From Treponema bryantii NK4A124 (GTDB taxonomy: Bacteria > Spirochaetota > Spirochaetia > Treponematales > Treponemataceae), in NCBI RefSeq assembly GCF_000421345.1, contig NZ_ATWV01000019.1:1-40146 (forward strand): a stretch of DNA of 40,146 nucleotides. The letters are read 5' to 3'. The notes beneath the pieces were generated by a model. That model was not told the origin of the DNA. It was given only the letters and a program-made list of their open reading frames with translations, and ran no database searches. Numbering within the stretch: the stretch's first letter is position 1; every line of letters starts with the position of its first letter. Position numbers and translations under genes: made by a program. Below, piece after piece: positions 1 to 7,055 of this stretch.

Positions 1-325
1 CATGTTCAGCTATTCCAAATTTTATTGCTGTCTCTCTGTCAGATAGACTATATTCTTGTTGATAGTTTAATACTTTTAGCTTGAATTCTGAACTAAAAAC
101 TGTAGTTTTTGATTTTTTATTAATGAATCCGTTCGTGTTGTATTTCTTTACCCATAATTTTATCAAACTGATATTAATTTCTAAATCTCTTGATAATTGC
201 CTTACAGGTATTTCTTCTTCAAGATGTTTTTTTATAACTGACATCTTAAAAGCTTCTGTGTATTTGGACATAAAAAATGCACCTCCAAAATTAAACTTTA
301 TGTCTAACTTTTGGGGTGCACTTCA
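1..325 (-). mobile_element. IS3-family (IS150-like) insertion sequence, partial
   Basis: The minus-strand transposase orfA runs off the left edge. The element's outer end is probably at about 325, where the minus strand reads TGAAGTGCACCCCAAAAG, close to the terminal inverted repeats I know from the IS150 branch of IS3. A good ribosome site (GGAGG) lies between this end and the orfA start. The other end, orfB and any target duplication are outside the window. The right boundary is inferred from the TG terminal dinucleotide. Confidence 0.8.
2..271 (-). CDS. IS3-family transposase OrfA, N-terminal part
   Basis: Ninety codons are open to the window edge. The protein begins MSKYTEAFKMSVIKKHLEE and carries the helix-turn-helix typical of IS3 OrfA, which binds the IS ends: VRQLSRDLEINISLIKLWVKKY at about residues 23-44 followed by a basic stretch. 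A second helical unit starts near residue 66 (FKLKVLNYQQEYSLSDRETA). GGAGG lies about 9 bases before the ATG. In this family OrfB, the DDE catalytic part, is normally made by frameshifting; it is not visible here. Any truncation is due to the window edge. Confidence 0.82.
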   Translation of the reverse strand, partial: MSKYTEAFKMSVIKKHLEEEIPVRQLSRDLEINISLIKLWVKKYNTNGFINKKSKTTVFSSEFKLKVLNYQQEYSLSDRETAIKFGIAEH

Positions 326-351
326 CTACCATGCGGTCTTTTTTTTACACA

Positions 352-385
352 GTGGTTTCGATACGGCTTCGCCTACTCAACCACC
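352..385 (+). repeat. Dispersed palindromic element, family A (copy A1)
   Basis: GTGGTTTCGATACG, core GCTTCGCC, then TACTCAACCACC. The outer arms GTGGTT and AACCAC are complementary and the core forms a small hairpin. It lies 6 bases beyond the efp stop codon and about 26 bases from the IS end. The same sequence recurs exactly at 36549-36582 and with other cores elsewhere in the window. Confidence 0.9.
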
Positions 386-391
386 ATTAAA

Positions 392-961
392 TTAAGCTTT
401 CGCTCTTTCGAGGAATGAACCGTCGCGTGTATCGATTACGATTTTGTCGTCTGTGTTGATGAACAATGGAACGCGAACTTCGATTCCTGTATCAAGTGTA
501 GCAGGCTTCAAAGACTTTCCTGAAGTATCACCCTTAACACCTGGTTCACAGTAAGTTACTGTACGTGTAACACGAACTGGAAGATCGATACCAACCGGCT
601 TTCCTTCGTAGAATGTAAGGTTTACTTCAAGGTCATCTTCAGGAGTGATGTATCCTGCATAGTCACCAAGGTCTTCCTTAGCGAGTTCAAACTGCTCGTA
701 TGTATCCTGATCCATGAATACGAATGTGTCGCCGTCGATGTAAGAAAGCTTTGTTACGTGTGATTCAAGATCTACTTCGTCAAACTTCTCACCAGCATCA
801 ATACCAAGGTCCATTGTAGAGTTTGTTACAAGGTTCTTAACGCGGAAGCTTGTTACCATTCCGGCACGTCCTGAACGCTGTCCGAGCATCTTCTGAACGA
901 TAAGAGCATTACCTTCGTACATGAAGGCTGTTCCAACTTTTAACTGTGATGTCATTAACAT
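392..961 (-). CDS. efp: Translation elongation factor P (EarP-type, Arg32)
   Basis: EF-P binds between the P and E sites and relieves stalling at polyproline stretches. The 189-residue length and three beta-barrel layout are typical: an N-terminal KOW-like domain, then two OB-like domains ending in KIVIDTRDGSFLERAKA. The tip loop reads QRSGRAGM, with arginine at residue 32 counted from the first ATG. This is the arrangement of EF-Ps rhamnosylated by EarP; lysine-type EF-Ps have PGKG there. The earP gene is immediately upstream, which supports that modification. The first ATG (961) is chosen because GAGG lies 9 bases ahead and it puts the arginine at 32. It has its own promoter just after earP. 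Confidence 0.95.
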   Translation of the reverse strand: MLMTSQLKVGTAFMYEGNALIVQKMLGQRSGRAGMVTSFRVKNLVTNSTMDLGIDAGEKFDEVDLESHVTKLSYIDGDTFVFMDQDTYEQFELAKEDLGDYAGYITPEDDLEVNLTFYEGKPVGIDLPVRVTRTVTYCEPGVKGDTSGKSLKPATLDTGIEVRVPLFINTDDKIVIDTRDGSFLERAKA

Positions 962-1000
962 AATATAAAACCTCTATAAAAGAATTTACAAAAATAGTTT

Positions 1001-2215
1001 CTATATTATATCAAGTTTTTCAATGTATGTCATTAAGTTGTAAGCCAGGTCACCATTTTTTCTTAGGGAAGCTGCAAAGGATCGAAAGCCGGAAACAAGA
1101 CGAGGAATGGAAGAGAAAAACTGATTATATGGATTGCTTCGTCGCTGCACTCCTCGCAATGACGAGTCTGTACCGTCATTGCGAGCCGAAGGCGTGGCAA
1201 TCCAAGTCTCACCATTTATCTCTAACCACGCCTTTGAAATGATGTCAAAATCTTCTTCATCAAAATGAGGTCTCATTCTCTCAAGCAGAGCCTTCACCTT
1301 CACCAGCTGATATTCATCACTCTGAGGGTAAGCATGCCAGATAAATGGAATGCCGGAAAGGCAGGCACGCGACATAGATTCTTCACCGCGAATTACAAGG
1401 GCTGAACAAGACTTCATTATCCTGTCCCATTCACTCTGATTCAGATATGGAAGTTCTTCTACGAAGTTGGTTTCGATACACTCACTCCGTGAGCACTCAA
1501 CCACCTTACGTACCGCTGTCATAAAACTTTCTTTACCGCGCCCCTGGGCTACCAGAAGCTTCTGCTCAAGCGGTGGTTTCGATACGCCCTTCGGGCACTC
1601 AACCACCGGAACAACAGTAGTACTCAACCACCCTTCAAGCAGACTCCGCCAGTCACCCTCATAAGTGAAAATCAGGACAGGACCATCCTTATGCCAGACT
1701 GGTAATTCCTGCCACTGGTCATCAATCACAAGGCCGCCAGTCTTTTCTGTAAAGCCCGGCATAAAGTTTACTTTCTGAACTTTTGCACTGCGGGTAAGAG
1801 ACTGCAGGCAGTGAAAATCTTCGGCATATTTTTCTGCAGTAAGATAATCTATCATGATAATCTGAACAGTACGCTGCAATTTTTCTTCAAATAAAATGCG
1901 CTCCATCCAGTCTGGTCTGCCGCACTGAAAGAGTTCAAGAATTAAAGCAAGTCTCTCTCCGTCATTCTGGCTGAAAACCTCATGGCATAACTCATTATTA
2001 TTCCAGGGAAAAATTTCAATGTCATCAATATTAATGGATTGCTTCGCTGCGCCCGTAATGACAGAGCTTTCAATTTTTGCAAAGGCTTCTAAATCATCAA
2101 CGACGAGACAAATTTTATATTTAGACTGGATTTTTGCAAGGCGGCGACAAAGTCTCCAGGCGACACCAATATCACCAAAATTATCTACCACCTTACAGAG
2201 AATGGTTATATACAT
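1001..2215 (-). CDS. earP: EF-P arginine rhamnosyltransferase EarP with in-frame palindromic insertions
   Basis: EarP transfers rhamnose from dTDP-rhamnose to Arg32 of EF-P. Family marks are visible. The N-terminal motif VVDNFGDIGVAWRLCRRLA holds Asp11 and Asp15, matching the catalytic aspartates. The nucleotide-binding region RGEESMSRACLSGIPFIWHAYPQ has Glu278. FMPGFTEKTGGL lies at 151-162. The gene also contains at least five pieces of dispersed palindromic DNA, all read through in frame: about residues 52-60 (VITGAAKQS), 195-199, 203-215 (VVECPKGVSKPP), 237-250 (VVECSRSECIETN) and 338-362 (IATPSARNDGTDSSLRG onward). The conserved motifs lie between the insertions and the frame is intact, so I call it a gene rather than a pseudogene. 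Activity is unproven. It starts directly after the stop of the zinc-ribbon gene. Confidence 0.88.
   Translation of the reverse strand: MYITILCKVVDNFGDIGVAWRLCRRLAKIQSKYKICLVVDDLEAFAKIESSVITGAAKQSINIDDIEIFPWNNNELCHEVFSQNDGERLALILELFQCGRPDWMERILFEEKLQRTVQIIMIDYLTAEKYAEDFHCLQSLTRSAKVQKVNFMPGFTEKTGGLVIDDQWQELPVWHKDGPVLIFTYEGDWRSLLEGWLSTTVVPVVECPKGVSKPPLEQKLLVAQGRGKESFMTAVRKVVECSRSECIETNFVEELPYLNQSEWDRIMKSCSALVIRGEESMSRACLSGIPFIWHAYPQSDEYQLVKVKALLERMRPHFDEEDFDIISKAWLEINGETWIATPSARNDGTDSSLRGVQRRSNPYNQFFSSIPRLVSGFRSFAASLRKNGDLAYNLMTYIEKLDII
1005..1033 (-). promoter_or_regulatory. Putative sigma-70 promoter of efp
   Basis: On the minus strand ATGACA (1033-1028), a 17-base spacer and TATAAT (1010-1005). 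It overlaps the last codons of earP and starts two bases before the earP stop codon, so efp can be transcribed separately, with a leader of about 35 nt. Seen by eye only. Confidence 0.6.
1131..1203 (-). repeat. Inverted pair of family B palindromic elements inside earP
   Basis: Two head-to-head copies: GGATTGC...GCAATGAC at 1131-1163, an 11-base spacer, then GTCATTGC...GCAATCC at 1175-1203. They encode about residues 338-362 of EarP, near its C-terminus, without breaking the frame. Confidence 0.88.
1466..1505 (+). repeat. Family A palindromic element inside earP (copy A2)
   Basis: GTTGGTTTCGATACA, core hairpin CTCACTCCGTGAG, then CACTCAACCACC. It is translated on the minus strand as VVECSRSECIETN. 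The first arm has drifted (GTTGG for GGTGG), so it is an older or degraded copy. Confidence 0.85.
1572..1632 (+). repeat. Family A palindromic element plus an extra half copy inside earP (A3)
   Basis: The full copy at 1572-1607 is GGTGGTTTCGATACG, core CCCTTCGGG, then CACTCAACCACC. Eleven bases later a right-end fragment AGTACTCAACCACC (1619-1632) repeats. The full copy is read VVECPKGVSKPP, in the same frame as copy A2. The fragment is read in another frame (GWLSTT). Confidence 0.85.
2036..2062 (-). repeat. Degenerate family B palindromic element inside earP
   Basis: GGATTGCTTCGCTGCGCCCG followed by TAATGAC, a slightly degraded form of the GGATTGC...GCAATGAC element. It is translated as VITGAAKQS (residues 52-60), in a loop-like stretch after the first Rossmann-type region of EarP. 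Confidence 0.75.
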
Positions 2216-2683
2216 TTAATTGATTTTGCTATAGAGTCCGCTTAATTCATCGCGCCACTGCGACTGCTGCTCGCGGCTTTCCCATTCGATTATTTTTTTG
2301 ATTGTAAAATGACGCTGGTCTCTGATATTTTCATACTGAAGGACTGCAAAGCGTCCCTGACCAATATAAGCAACTTTTTCGTTTTCACCGGTTGGTTCAG
2401 ATTCTTTTACCTGATTCAAAACACAATCAAAGTGAAGAGGCTGTCCGGTAGACTTGTCTGCAATAGCACTCGCAATATCAGTTATAGGCTGTCCGCATTT
2501 TGGACAAATGATTTCACGTGCCTTAACATCCTGAATTGCCGCAACTCTCTGGCGTTCAGCATCCAGATCTTCATATAAGGCCTTGTTAAACTGAAAAGCT
2601 TTCTGCTTATTTTCACGAGGCTGATCAGATCTTTTCTGATTATTCCAGTTATTCGAATGCTTTCTATTGCGACGTCTATCCAT
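2216..2683 (-). CDS. Conserved hypothetical zinc-ribbon protein
   Basis: 155 residues. The N-terminal 30 residues are highly basic and polar (MDRRRNRKHSNNWNNQKR), as in nucleic-acid-binding tails. A likely zinc site is CPKCGQ at about residues 60-65 with a following HFDC at about 84-87 (C-x2-C...H-x2-C). The C-terminal part (YIGQGRFAVLQYENI, then FTIKKIIEWE) looks like a small beta domain. It starts 3 bases after the FlgM-like stop and ends directly before the earP start, so it is cotranscribed with them. I do not recognise a function; a role in RNA binding is only suggested by the basic tail. Confidence 0.75.
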   Translation of the reverse strand: MDRRRNRKHSNNWNNQKRSDQPRENKQKAFQFNKALYEDLDAERQRVAAIQDVKAREIICPKCGQPITDIASAIADKSTGQPLHFDCVLNQVKESEPTGENEKVAYIGQGRFAVLQYENIRDQRHFTIKKIIEWESREQQSQWRDELSGLYSKIN

Positions 2684-2686
2684 AAT

Positions 2687-2887
2687 TTAGTCCCGAAATT
2701 TCAATTCATCCGGATCTTCAATCAAGTGATTACTTATCACCTGTGCAATTCGCTGAATTGCGTTATCAAGATATTCCGGACTCTGAATTTTCTTCCTTAA
2801 CTCCAAAATCCTAGGAGACAGATCGATAGAATCGGTCCGCTCAAGGACAAGAGTTGCTGCCCCTGTTGATTTTCCACCAGAAATCAT
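2687..2887 (-). CDS. Small FlgM-like protein (possible anti-sigma-28)
   Basis: 66 residues from the ATG at 2887, chosen because GGGAG lies just ahead; a longer reading frame would overlap yraN. The C-terminal half (LSPRILELRKKIQSPEYL, then AIQRIAQVISNHLIED) resembles the FlgM C-terminal helices that hold sigma-28: a helix, a short stretch usually marked by small or Tyr residues, then a second helix with IA. The N-terminus is short and disordered, as in FlgM. The flagellar neighbours fit. The match is by pattern only and the protein is too short for certainty. Confidence 0.5.
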   Translation of the reverse strand: MISGGKSTGAATLVLERTDSIDLSPRILELRKKIQSPEYLDNAIQRIAQVISNHLIEDPDELKFRD

Positions 2888-2912
2888 AGAATCTCCCTTT
2901 GACACCCACGTT

Positions 2913-3269
2913 TTATTCTGAAAAAGCATTTTCGATATGATACACCGGTTCAAGCCCAGGCATATCAATAACAATTACATCAAATCTGACATAGCTGTTA
3001 TTATATTCTCGATGTTTTAACAGAAAACGTTTAGATGTTTTTATGATTCTTTGACGTTTCTGATAATTTAACTCTCTCTGAATCATATCTAAAGTGCCGT
3101 TTGGAAGCGTTTTTACTTCCACAAAGGCTAAGATATCATTCTTAACTGCTATTATATCAATTTCTCCACGCTTTGTCCGCCAGTTACGCTCAATTATTTG
3201 AAATCCTTTTGCTTCAAGACAAGCGGCAGCCCTCTTTTCTCCTTCATTTCCAATTTCTTTAGTGTTCAT
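2913..3269 (-). CDS. YraN/UPF0102 endonuclease-like protein
   Basis: 118 residues from the ATG at 3269, which follows AGGAGAGGCGGA. The family fold is a small restriction-endonuclease-like domain related to Holliday-junction resolvases. The characteristic line is visible: GNEGEKRAAACLEAKGF near the N-terminus, NWRTKRGEIDIIA with the D of the catalytic triad, then FVEVKT (E-x-K). The end YVRFDVIVIDM is also typical. It overlaps the end of the FlhB-like gene by 11 bases. The in vivo role of this family is not settled. Confidence 0.85.
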   Translation of the reverse strand: MNTKEIGNEGEKRAAACLEAKGFQIIERNWRTKRGEIDIIAVKNDILAFVEVKTLPNGTLDMIQRELNYQKRQRIIKTSKRFLLKHREYNNSYVRFDVIVIDMPGLEPVYHIENAFSE

Positions 3270-3531
3270 TCCGCCTCTCCTTATCATCCTTAGAGAGAAT
3301 AAATGAAAAAATAACCGCAAGAGCCTGCCAGGTATTCTCCGGAACTATATCTCCAGCCGAAGAAAGGCCCAGCATATCAACAAGAACCTTATCTTCAGTA
3401 ACAGGTATACCCTCTTTTTCGGCCTCTTCAAGCATAATGTCAGCAGTCCGGCCTTCCCCTTTAGCAAGAATCACGGGAGCTTCACTTCCTTCTATATATT
3501 TAAGCGCTACTGCCTTTCTTTTTGAGTTCAT
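3259..3531 (-). CDS. FlhB C-terminal domain homologue
   Basis: 90 residues resembling only the cytoplasmic substrate-switch domain of FlhB/YscU proteins: AVALKYIEGSEAPVILAKGE, then AEKEGIPVTEDKVLVDML. The NPTH self-cleavage motif and the membrane part of FlhB are absent. Such free-standing FlhB-C proteins (FhlB, FlhX) are known beside FliK-like genes and are thought to assist export specificity. Here it overlaps the upstream FliK-like gene by 4 bases and yraN by 11, which indicates translational coupling. Confidence 0.8.
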   Translation of the reverse strand: MNSKRKAVALKYIEGSEAPVILAKGEGRTADIMLEEAEKEGIPVTEDKVLVDMLGLSSAGDIVPENTWQALAVIFSFILSKDDKERRNEH

Positions 3532-4544
3532 ACCTGGCCTCCAAAAGAAACAAAACTTTCCAGTCCGCTTGCATTTCCTTCCAGTTCTTCTTTTTCTGCC
3601 CAGCTGATTTTTCCCGGATTTATACCTGCTGCCATAAAGTGCTTTTTAAGCTTTATTATCTGATTATCCGGATTTTGAGGCCTCATTTCCCCTGAATCAC
3701 TTACATTAAAATATGTATTTGAGATTTTCCTACCTTCGTAAACAAGGCTGAATAAGTATTTTTGATTATTATAACTACAGTCCAGATTCAAAAGCTTAAG
3801 GGCAGATGCTGAATCAAATAAAAGCCGTATACAGCCCTTGCCAAGAAACTTATGTTCTGTATCAGGCATTTCTCTAAGCTGAACAAGCTCAAAAGGTAAA
3901 AGATACCAGGCCCCTTCTGTAGAATTGATTTTATTCAGAAGTTTTTGTTCCGACTCTTTTGATTTTGATGAGTCCGGCTGCTCAGCAGAATCTTCTTCCA
4001 GCAGCGTCAAAAGCTGCTTTATTTCCGCCTCATCGGCTTCAAGTCCTTTTTCTGCCAGCAGGCTCAATATTTCTGCAGCTGATTTTTCTTTTCCGGAAAA
4101 ACGAAGGGCAAGGTTTCTTATTTTATCAGCAAGAGCTGAATCCATTTTCAGACCCATCTGTTTAAAAGATTTTAATATAGAAGAAGAAAGATTATCTGCA
4201 GGCAGTCCCAGCGATTCAAGAAGCGAAAAAAGCTGTGAATCGCTTATTTCATTAAAAGCCAGGGCAATTTCACTTGAAGCAGCAGCAAGAGAAGTGTCTT
4301 TTGGAGTTATGACAATACTGCCATTCTTTATACCTACAGTTGCAACAAAAGACTGTCCTGGTTGCAGAGCCTTTGAAGAGCTAAGCTGAACCCGAACACC
4401 AGCAACAGAGCCTTCATATTTTCCGCCTCCCCTGTCTGCAATTATACGCACAAGAACAGAGGAGCCTTCTTTTAGAACCTGACGGTTCACTCCCATTTGA
4501 GAAAGTCTTGCTGACTGTATTGAAACTGCACCTGCAGAAGACAT
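3528..4544 (-). CDS. FliK-like flagellar hook-length control protein candidate
   Basis: 338 residues. The N-terminus (SSVLVRIIADRGGGKYEGSV) and the later LQPGQSFVATV look like a small beta domain found in FliK-like proteins. The middle is a charged helical linker (about 130-210). The C-terminal part (about 215-330) includes FSLVYEGRKISNTYFNV, which resembles the beta structure of FliK-C-type domains. The coupled FlhB-C homologue supports a role in the export switch. There is no Shine-Dalgarno; the ATG lies 6 bases after a TATAAT box, so the mRNA may be leaderless. A Treponema-specific hypothetical protein is the alternative. Confidence 0.55.
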   Translation of the reverse strand: MSSAGAVSIQSARLSQMGVNRQVLKEGSSVLVRIIADRGGGKYEGSVAGVRVQLSSSKALQPGQSFVATVGIKNGSIVITPKDTSLAAASSEIALAFNEISDSQLFSLLESLGLPADNLSSSILKSFKQMGLKMDSALADKIRNLALRFSGKEKSAAEILSLLAEKGLEADEAEIKQLLTLLEEDSAEQPDSSKSKESEQKLLNKINSTEGAWYLLPFELVQLREMPDTEHKFLGKGCIRLLFDSASALKLLNLDCSYNNQKYLFSLVYEGRKISNTYFNVSDSGEMRPQNPDNQIIKLKKHFMAAGINPGKISWAEKEELEGNASGLESFVSFGGQV

Positions 4545-4550
4545 ATTTTT

Positions 4551-4579
4551 ATTATAGTTAAAAAAAATAGGACTTCCAA
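4551..4579 (-). promoter_or_regulatory. Promoter of the FliK-like operon, -35 inside the rplS terminator
   Basis: Minus strand: TTGGAA (4579-4574), 17-base spacer, TATAAT (4556-4551), then 6 bases to the ATG at 4544. The -35 box lies in the 3' arm and loop edge of the terminator of the ribosomal operon, and the T-tract is in the spacer. Transcription would begin at or next to the A of the start codon. Confidence 0.6.
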
Positions 4580-4597
4580 GGCTGGAAGTCCTATTTT
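4560..4597 (-). terminator. Intrinsic terminator of the rpsP-rplS operon
   Basis: A perfect 15-bp stem (4564-4578 with 4583-4597, sequence AAAATAGGACTTCCA and its complement), a 4-base loop, and eight T on the minus strand (4567-4560). It follows rplS by about 60 bases, after repeat A4. Confidence 0.92.
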
Positions 4598-4609
4598 CAC
4601 GAATAAGCA

Positions 4610-4647
4610 GGTGGTTTCGATACGATGCTTCGCATCACTCAACCACC
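4610..4647 (+). repeat. Family A palindromic element (copy A4)
   Basis: GGTGGTTTCGATACG, core hairpin ATGCTTCGCAT, then CACTCAACCACC. It sits between the rplS stop codon and the terminator hairpin, so it is in the 3' untranslated region of the ribosomal operon. Confidence 0.9.
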
Positions 4648-4655
4648 GCCTTATT

Positions 4656-5123
4656 TTATTTTGCTTCTGCAGCCTTTTCTGCAGCAGCTTCCTTGCGCTC
4701 TTCCTTAATCTGAGCTTCTGTAGCGGCAGCAGCAGCTTCAGCGCGTGCGTTACGAGCAGCGATTTCAGCAGCAATCTTTCCACCAACCAAAGTCTTAACT
4801 TTAGCATCCTTACCGATCTTATCGCGGAGGTAGTAAAGCTTAGAGCGGCGTACCTTACCAGGGCGAACTACGTCAACCTTTACGATACGTGGGCTGTTAT
4901 ATGGGAATACACGTTCTACACCTACGCCGTAAGAAATCTTACGTACAGTGAAAGTCTGGCGTGCACCTTCGTTCTTCTTGCAGAGAACGATTCCTTCATA
5001 AACCTGAATACGCTCTGTTTTACCTTCGATAATCTTGAAGTATACTTTTACAGTATCTCCAACATTGAAGCCCTGAGCTCCAGGTCTTTTCTGTGTTTCT
5101 TCAATAGTCTTAATAATGTCCAT
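4656..5123 (-). CDS. rplS: 50S ribosomal protein L19 with C-terminal extension
   Basis: L19 sits at the 30S-50S interface. The core is clear: [25 protein letters not shown] in parts, [16 protein letters not shown], then [19 protein letters not shown]. The usual protein ends near residue 115; this one has 155, with about 40 extra residues rich in Ala, Glu and Lys that should form a charged helix. The start at 5123 follows AGGAG. It comes 10 bases after trmD, in the conserved rpsP-rimM-trmD-rplS order. Confidence 0.97.
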   Translation of the reverse strand: MDIIKTIEETQKRPGAQGFNVGDTVKVYFKIIEGKTERIQVYEGIVLCKKNEGARQTFTVRKISYGVGVERVFPYNSPRIVKVDVVRPGKVRRSKLYYLRDKIGKDAKVKTLVGGKIAAEIAARNARAEAAAAATEAQIKEERKEAAAEKAAEAK

Positions 5124-5133
5124 GACAATTCTC

Positions 5134-5913
5134 CTAGCTGTTACTTTTCTTAGAACGCTTCTTTTTCTGCTTCTTCAAAAAGACAGTTTCAGTTATTTCC
5201 TCAATCATCTTTTCGGCTTCTTCAGTAAGCTGTCCTCTGGCTCTCGCACTGGCAATTAAGTCAGGTCTGTTTGCCATAGTTTTCATCAGCCGCTTCTTAA
5301 GCCGCCACTTTCGAATCTCCTCATGATTACCGCTCAGTAAAACTGAAGGAACCTTCATACCCTTCCATTCTTCCGGATGAGTATACTGCGGATACTCCAA
5401 AAGTCCGTCACAATAACTTTCTTCTTCAAGCGATTCGTGTTTAATAACACCGTCTACAAGTCTGTAAACTGTATCAATAACAACTGTTGCAGCAACTTCA
5501 CCCGAAGACATTACATAATCTCCGATTGAAAGTTCAAGGTCAACATACGAATCAATTATTCTCTGGTCAATACCTTCGTATCTTCCACAGATAAAAACAA
5601 GTTCGTCTTTGTGACTAAGTTCTTCGGCAACCTTCTGTGTAAGTTGTTTTCCGCTTGGTGTAACAAAAATAACATACTTCTTGCGGGCATTTACACTATC
5701 AAGTGCCTTTGAAAGCGGTTCTGGCATCAAAAGCTGGCCAGCGCCGCCTCCGTACGTTCCGTCATCACAGGTATGGTGTTTATCAGTCGCAAAATCTCTG
5801 ATGTTCACCAGATCGTAAGCAATAATTTCCTTTTCTACCGCTTTGGCCATGATTGAGTTTTCAAAAAAAGCCTTAACGATATCTGGAAATAAGGTCAGCA
5901 CAGTAAATTTCAT
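5134..5913 (-). CDS. trmD: tRNA (guanine-N1)-methyltransferase TrmD
   Basis: It methylates G37 of tRNAs read at CNN codons, preventing +1 frameshifts, using S-adenosylmethionine. The SPOUT trefoil knot is visible: [14 protein letters not shown] and [15 protein letters not shown] form the SAM pocket, and [19 protein letters not shown] is the tRNA-contact region. The loop usually reading DDRPYGGGPGM is [11 protein letters not shown] here, a mild variation. The length of 259 residues is close to normal, with a lysine-rich tail. It starts 4 bases after the rimM stop. Confidence 0.97.
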   Translation of the reverse strand: MKFTVLTLFPDIVKAFFENSIMAKAVEKEIIAYDLVNIRDFATDKHHTCDDGTYGGGAGQLLMPEPLSKALDSVNARKKYVIFVTPSGKQLTQKVAEELSHKDELVFICGRYEGIDQRIIDSYVDLELSIGDYVMSSGEVAATVVIDTVYRLVDGVIKHESLEEESYCDGLLEYPQYTHPEEWKGMKVPSVLLSGNHEEIRKWRLKKRLMKTMANRPDLIASARARGQLTEEAEKMIEEITETVFLKKQKKKRSKKSNS

Positions 5914-5917
5914 GGAA

Positions 5918-6481
5918 TTACTCCAGAATCCAGAGGTGCATCAATTGCACCGTTTTGTTCTTAATATCAACCTTTCCAATAAACTCTTTATTGAAAGGAA
6001 CAAGAACCTTTCGGTCACAACTCTCGGCGAGTGACACTTCTAACAAGTTACCCCCGCCGCCTTCCATTACGTCTGTGATTGTTCCTGCAACAGCCTTGCC
6101 TTTAAGCGGGCCCTCAGGTGCAATCAACGTTGCCGGAGCGTCTTTCCCTTCATAAACAAGGGAACAATCTCGTAAATCCTCAATATACCACTCGTCTTTA
6201 TTCAAAGGCTTGCAGTATTTTCGCGGTACCTGAATTCCCCAGTGGCGGTATTTTAATACAGCCTCATCAGAATCTATACCAGCAAACTTAACATAAGCAA
6301 CCGCATGTCCCAGAGAAACCGATTCAACCTTTGTTTCTCTATGCTCGTCGCCATGCACTAAAGTAACTTCCTTCAAATCAAGCAGATGCTCGTATTCTCC
6401 GGAGGCACTCTCAACCTTACATTCACCCGAAAAACCGTGAGTTCCACGGATGAAGCCAACAACAAGTTGTGCTTTTTCCAT
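5918..6481 (-). CDS. rimM: Ribosome maturation factor RimM
   Basis: RimM helps assemble the 30S head by acting on S19 and the 3' domain of 16S rRNA. The two-domain layout is seen: an N-terminal RimM barrel starting VVGFIRGTHGFSGECKV and a C-terminal PRC-barrel (LRDCSLVYEG, GTITDVMEGGGGNLLEV, VPFNKEFIGKVDI). I take the ATG at 6481 (MEKAQL); an upstream TTG would sit too close to the AGGA ribosome site. 187 residues, slightly longer than usual. Confidence 0.94.
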   Translation of the reverse strand: MEKAQLVVGFIRGTHGFSGECKVESASGEYEHLLDLKEVTLVHGDEHRETKVESVSLGHAVAYVKFAGIDSDEAVLKYRHWGIQVPRKYCKPLNKDEWYIEDLRDCSLVYEGKDAPATLIAPEGPLKGKAVAGTITDVMEGGGGNLLEVSLAESCDRKVLVPFNKEFIGKVDIKNKTVQLMHLWILE

Positions 6482-6496
6482 CAGCAATATTCCTAA

Positions 6497-6733
6497 TTAG
6501 TTATCAAGAATATCAAGACTGTAGCGCTTACCGTCTTTTACAGCTGAAGCACTCAGAACTGTTCTCATGGCTTTAGCAATTCTACCGTATTTACCGATAA
6601 CCTTGCCGATGTCACCATCTGCCACTCTGAGCTGGAGCACCATGCCTTTCTCGCCTTCAGTTTCATTTACAGATACAGCTGACGGATCATCGACCAATGA
6701 TTTTGCGATGTATTCAATCAGGTCTTTTTCCAT
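6497..6733 (-). CDS. khpA: KH-domain RNA-binding protein
   Basis: 78 residues. The KH core GKVIGKYGRIAKAMRTVL carries the GxxG loop. It normally lies between rpsP and rimM in spirochaetes and Firmicutes. In Firmicutes the homologue works with KhpB on small RNAs and cell elongation; here the role is inferred from family only. It lies 15 bases upstream of rimM. Confidence 0.92.
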   Translation of the reverse strand: MEKDLIEYIAKSLVDDPSAVSVNETEGEKGMVLQLRVADGDIGKVIGKYGRIAKAMRTVLSASAVKDGKRYSLDILDN

Positions 6734-6753
6734 TTTCCTAGCCTCTCTGTAAA

Positions 6754-7005
6754 CTATTCTGCCTTCTTAGCAGCCTGGCGATTCATCAGCTTCTTAACGA
6801 TGTCTGTAGGCTGTGCACCAACACTGATCCAGTACTTAGCACGTTCCATATCGATAGAAACCTGATCCTTTTCCTGTGCGATTGGCATAAAAGTTCCAAT
6901 TTCTTCGATACAAACGCCGTCACGTGGCTTCTGTGAGTCCTGAACAACTACACGGTAGCATGGACGCTTAGCTGCACCAAATCTCTTAAGTCTGATTTTG
7001 ACCAT
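6754..7005 (-). CDS. rpsP: 30S ribosomal protein S16
   Basis: 83 residues from the ATG at 7005 ([18 protein letters not shown]); GGAGG lies 5 bases before it. An earlier in-frame ATG contains this ribosome site and is rejected. S16 stabilises the 5' domain of 16S rRNA. The motif [11 protein letters not shown], then [14 protein letters not shown], is typical. First gene of the rpsP-khpA-rimM-trmD-rplS operon. The usual upstream neighbour ffh is absent; an amino-acid ABC transporter is there instead. Confidence 0.97.
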   Translation of the reverse strand: MVKIRLKRFGAAKRPCYRVVVQDSQKPRDGVCIEEIGTFMPIAQEKDQVSIDMERAKYWISVGAQPTDIVKKLMNRQAAKKAE

Positions 7006-7055
7006 TATATCCTCCATGGCACTGTTTCCAGTACCAAATTTTTACTATCTTTTGA

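Noticed and set aside
81-395. Plus-strand protein over the IS end
   Set aside because: It is the opposite strand of the transposase OrfA and IS terminus, with no ribosome site or recognisable domain.
1001-2215. earP as a pseudogene broken by repeats
   Set aside because: All inserted elements keep the frame and the conserved motifs are present, so there is no sign of loss in the sequence itself; activity remains open.
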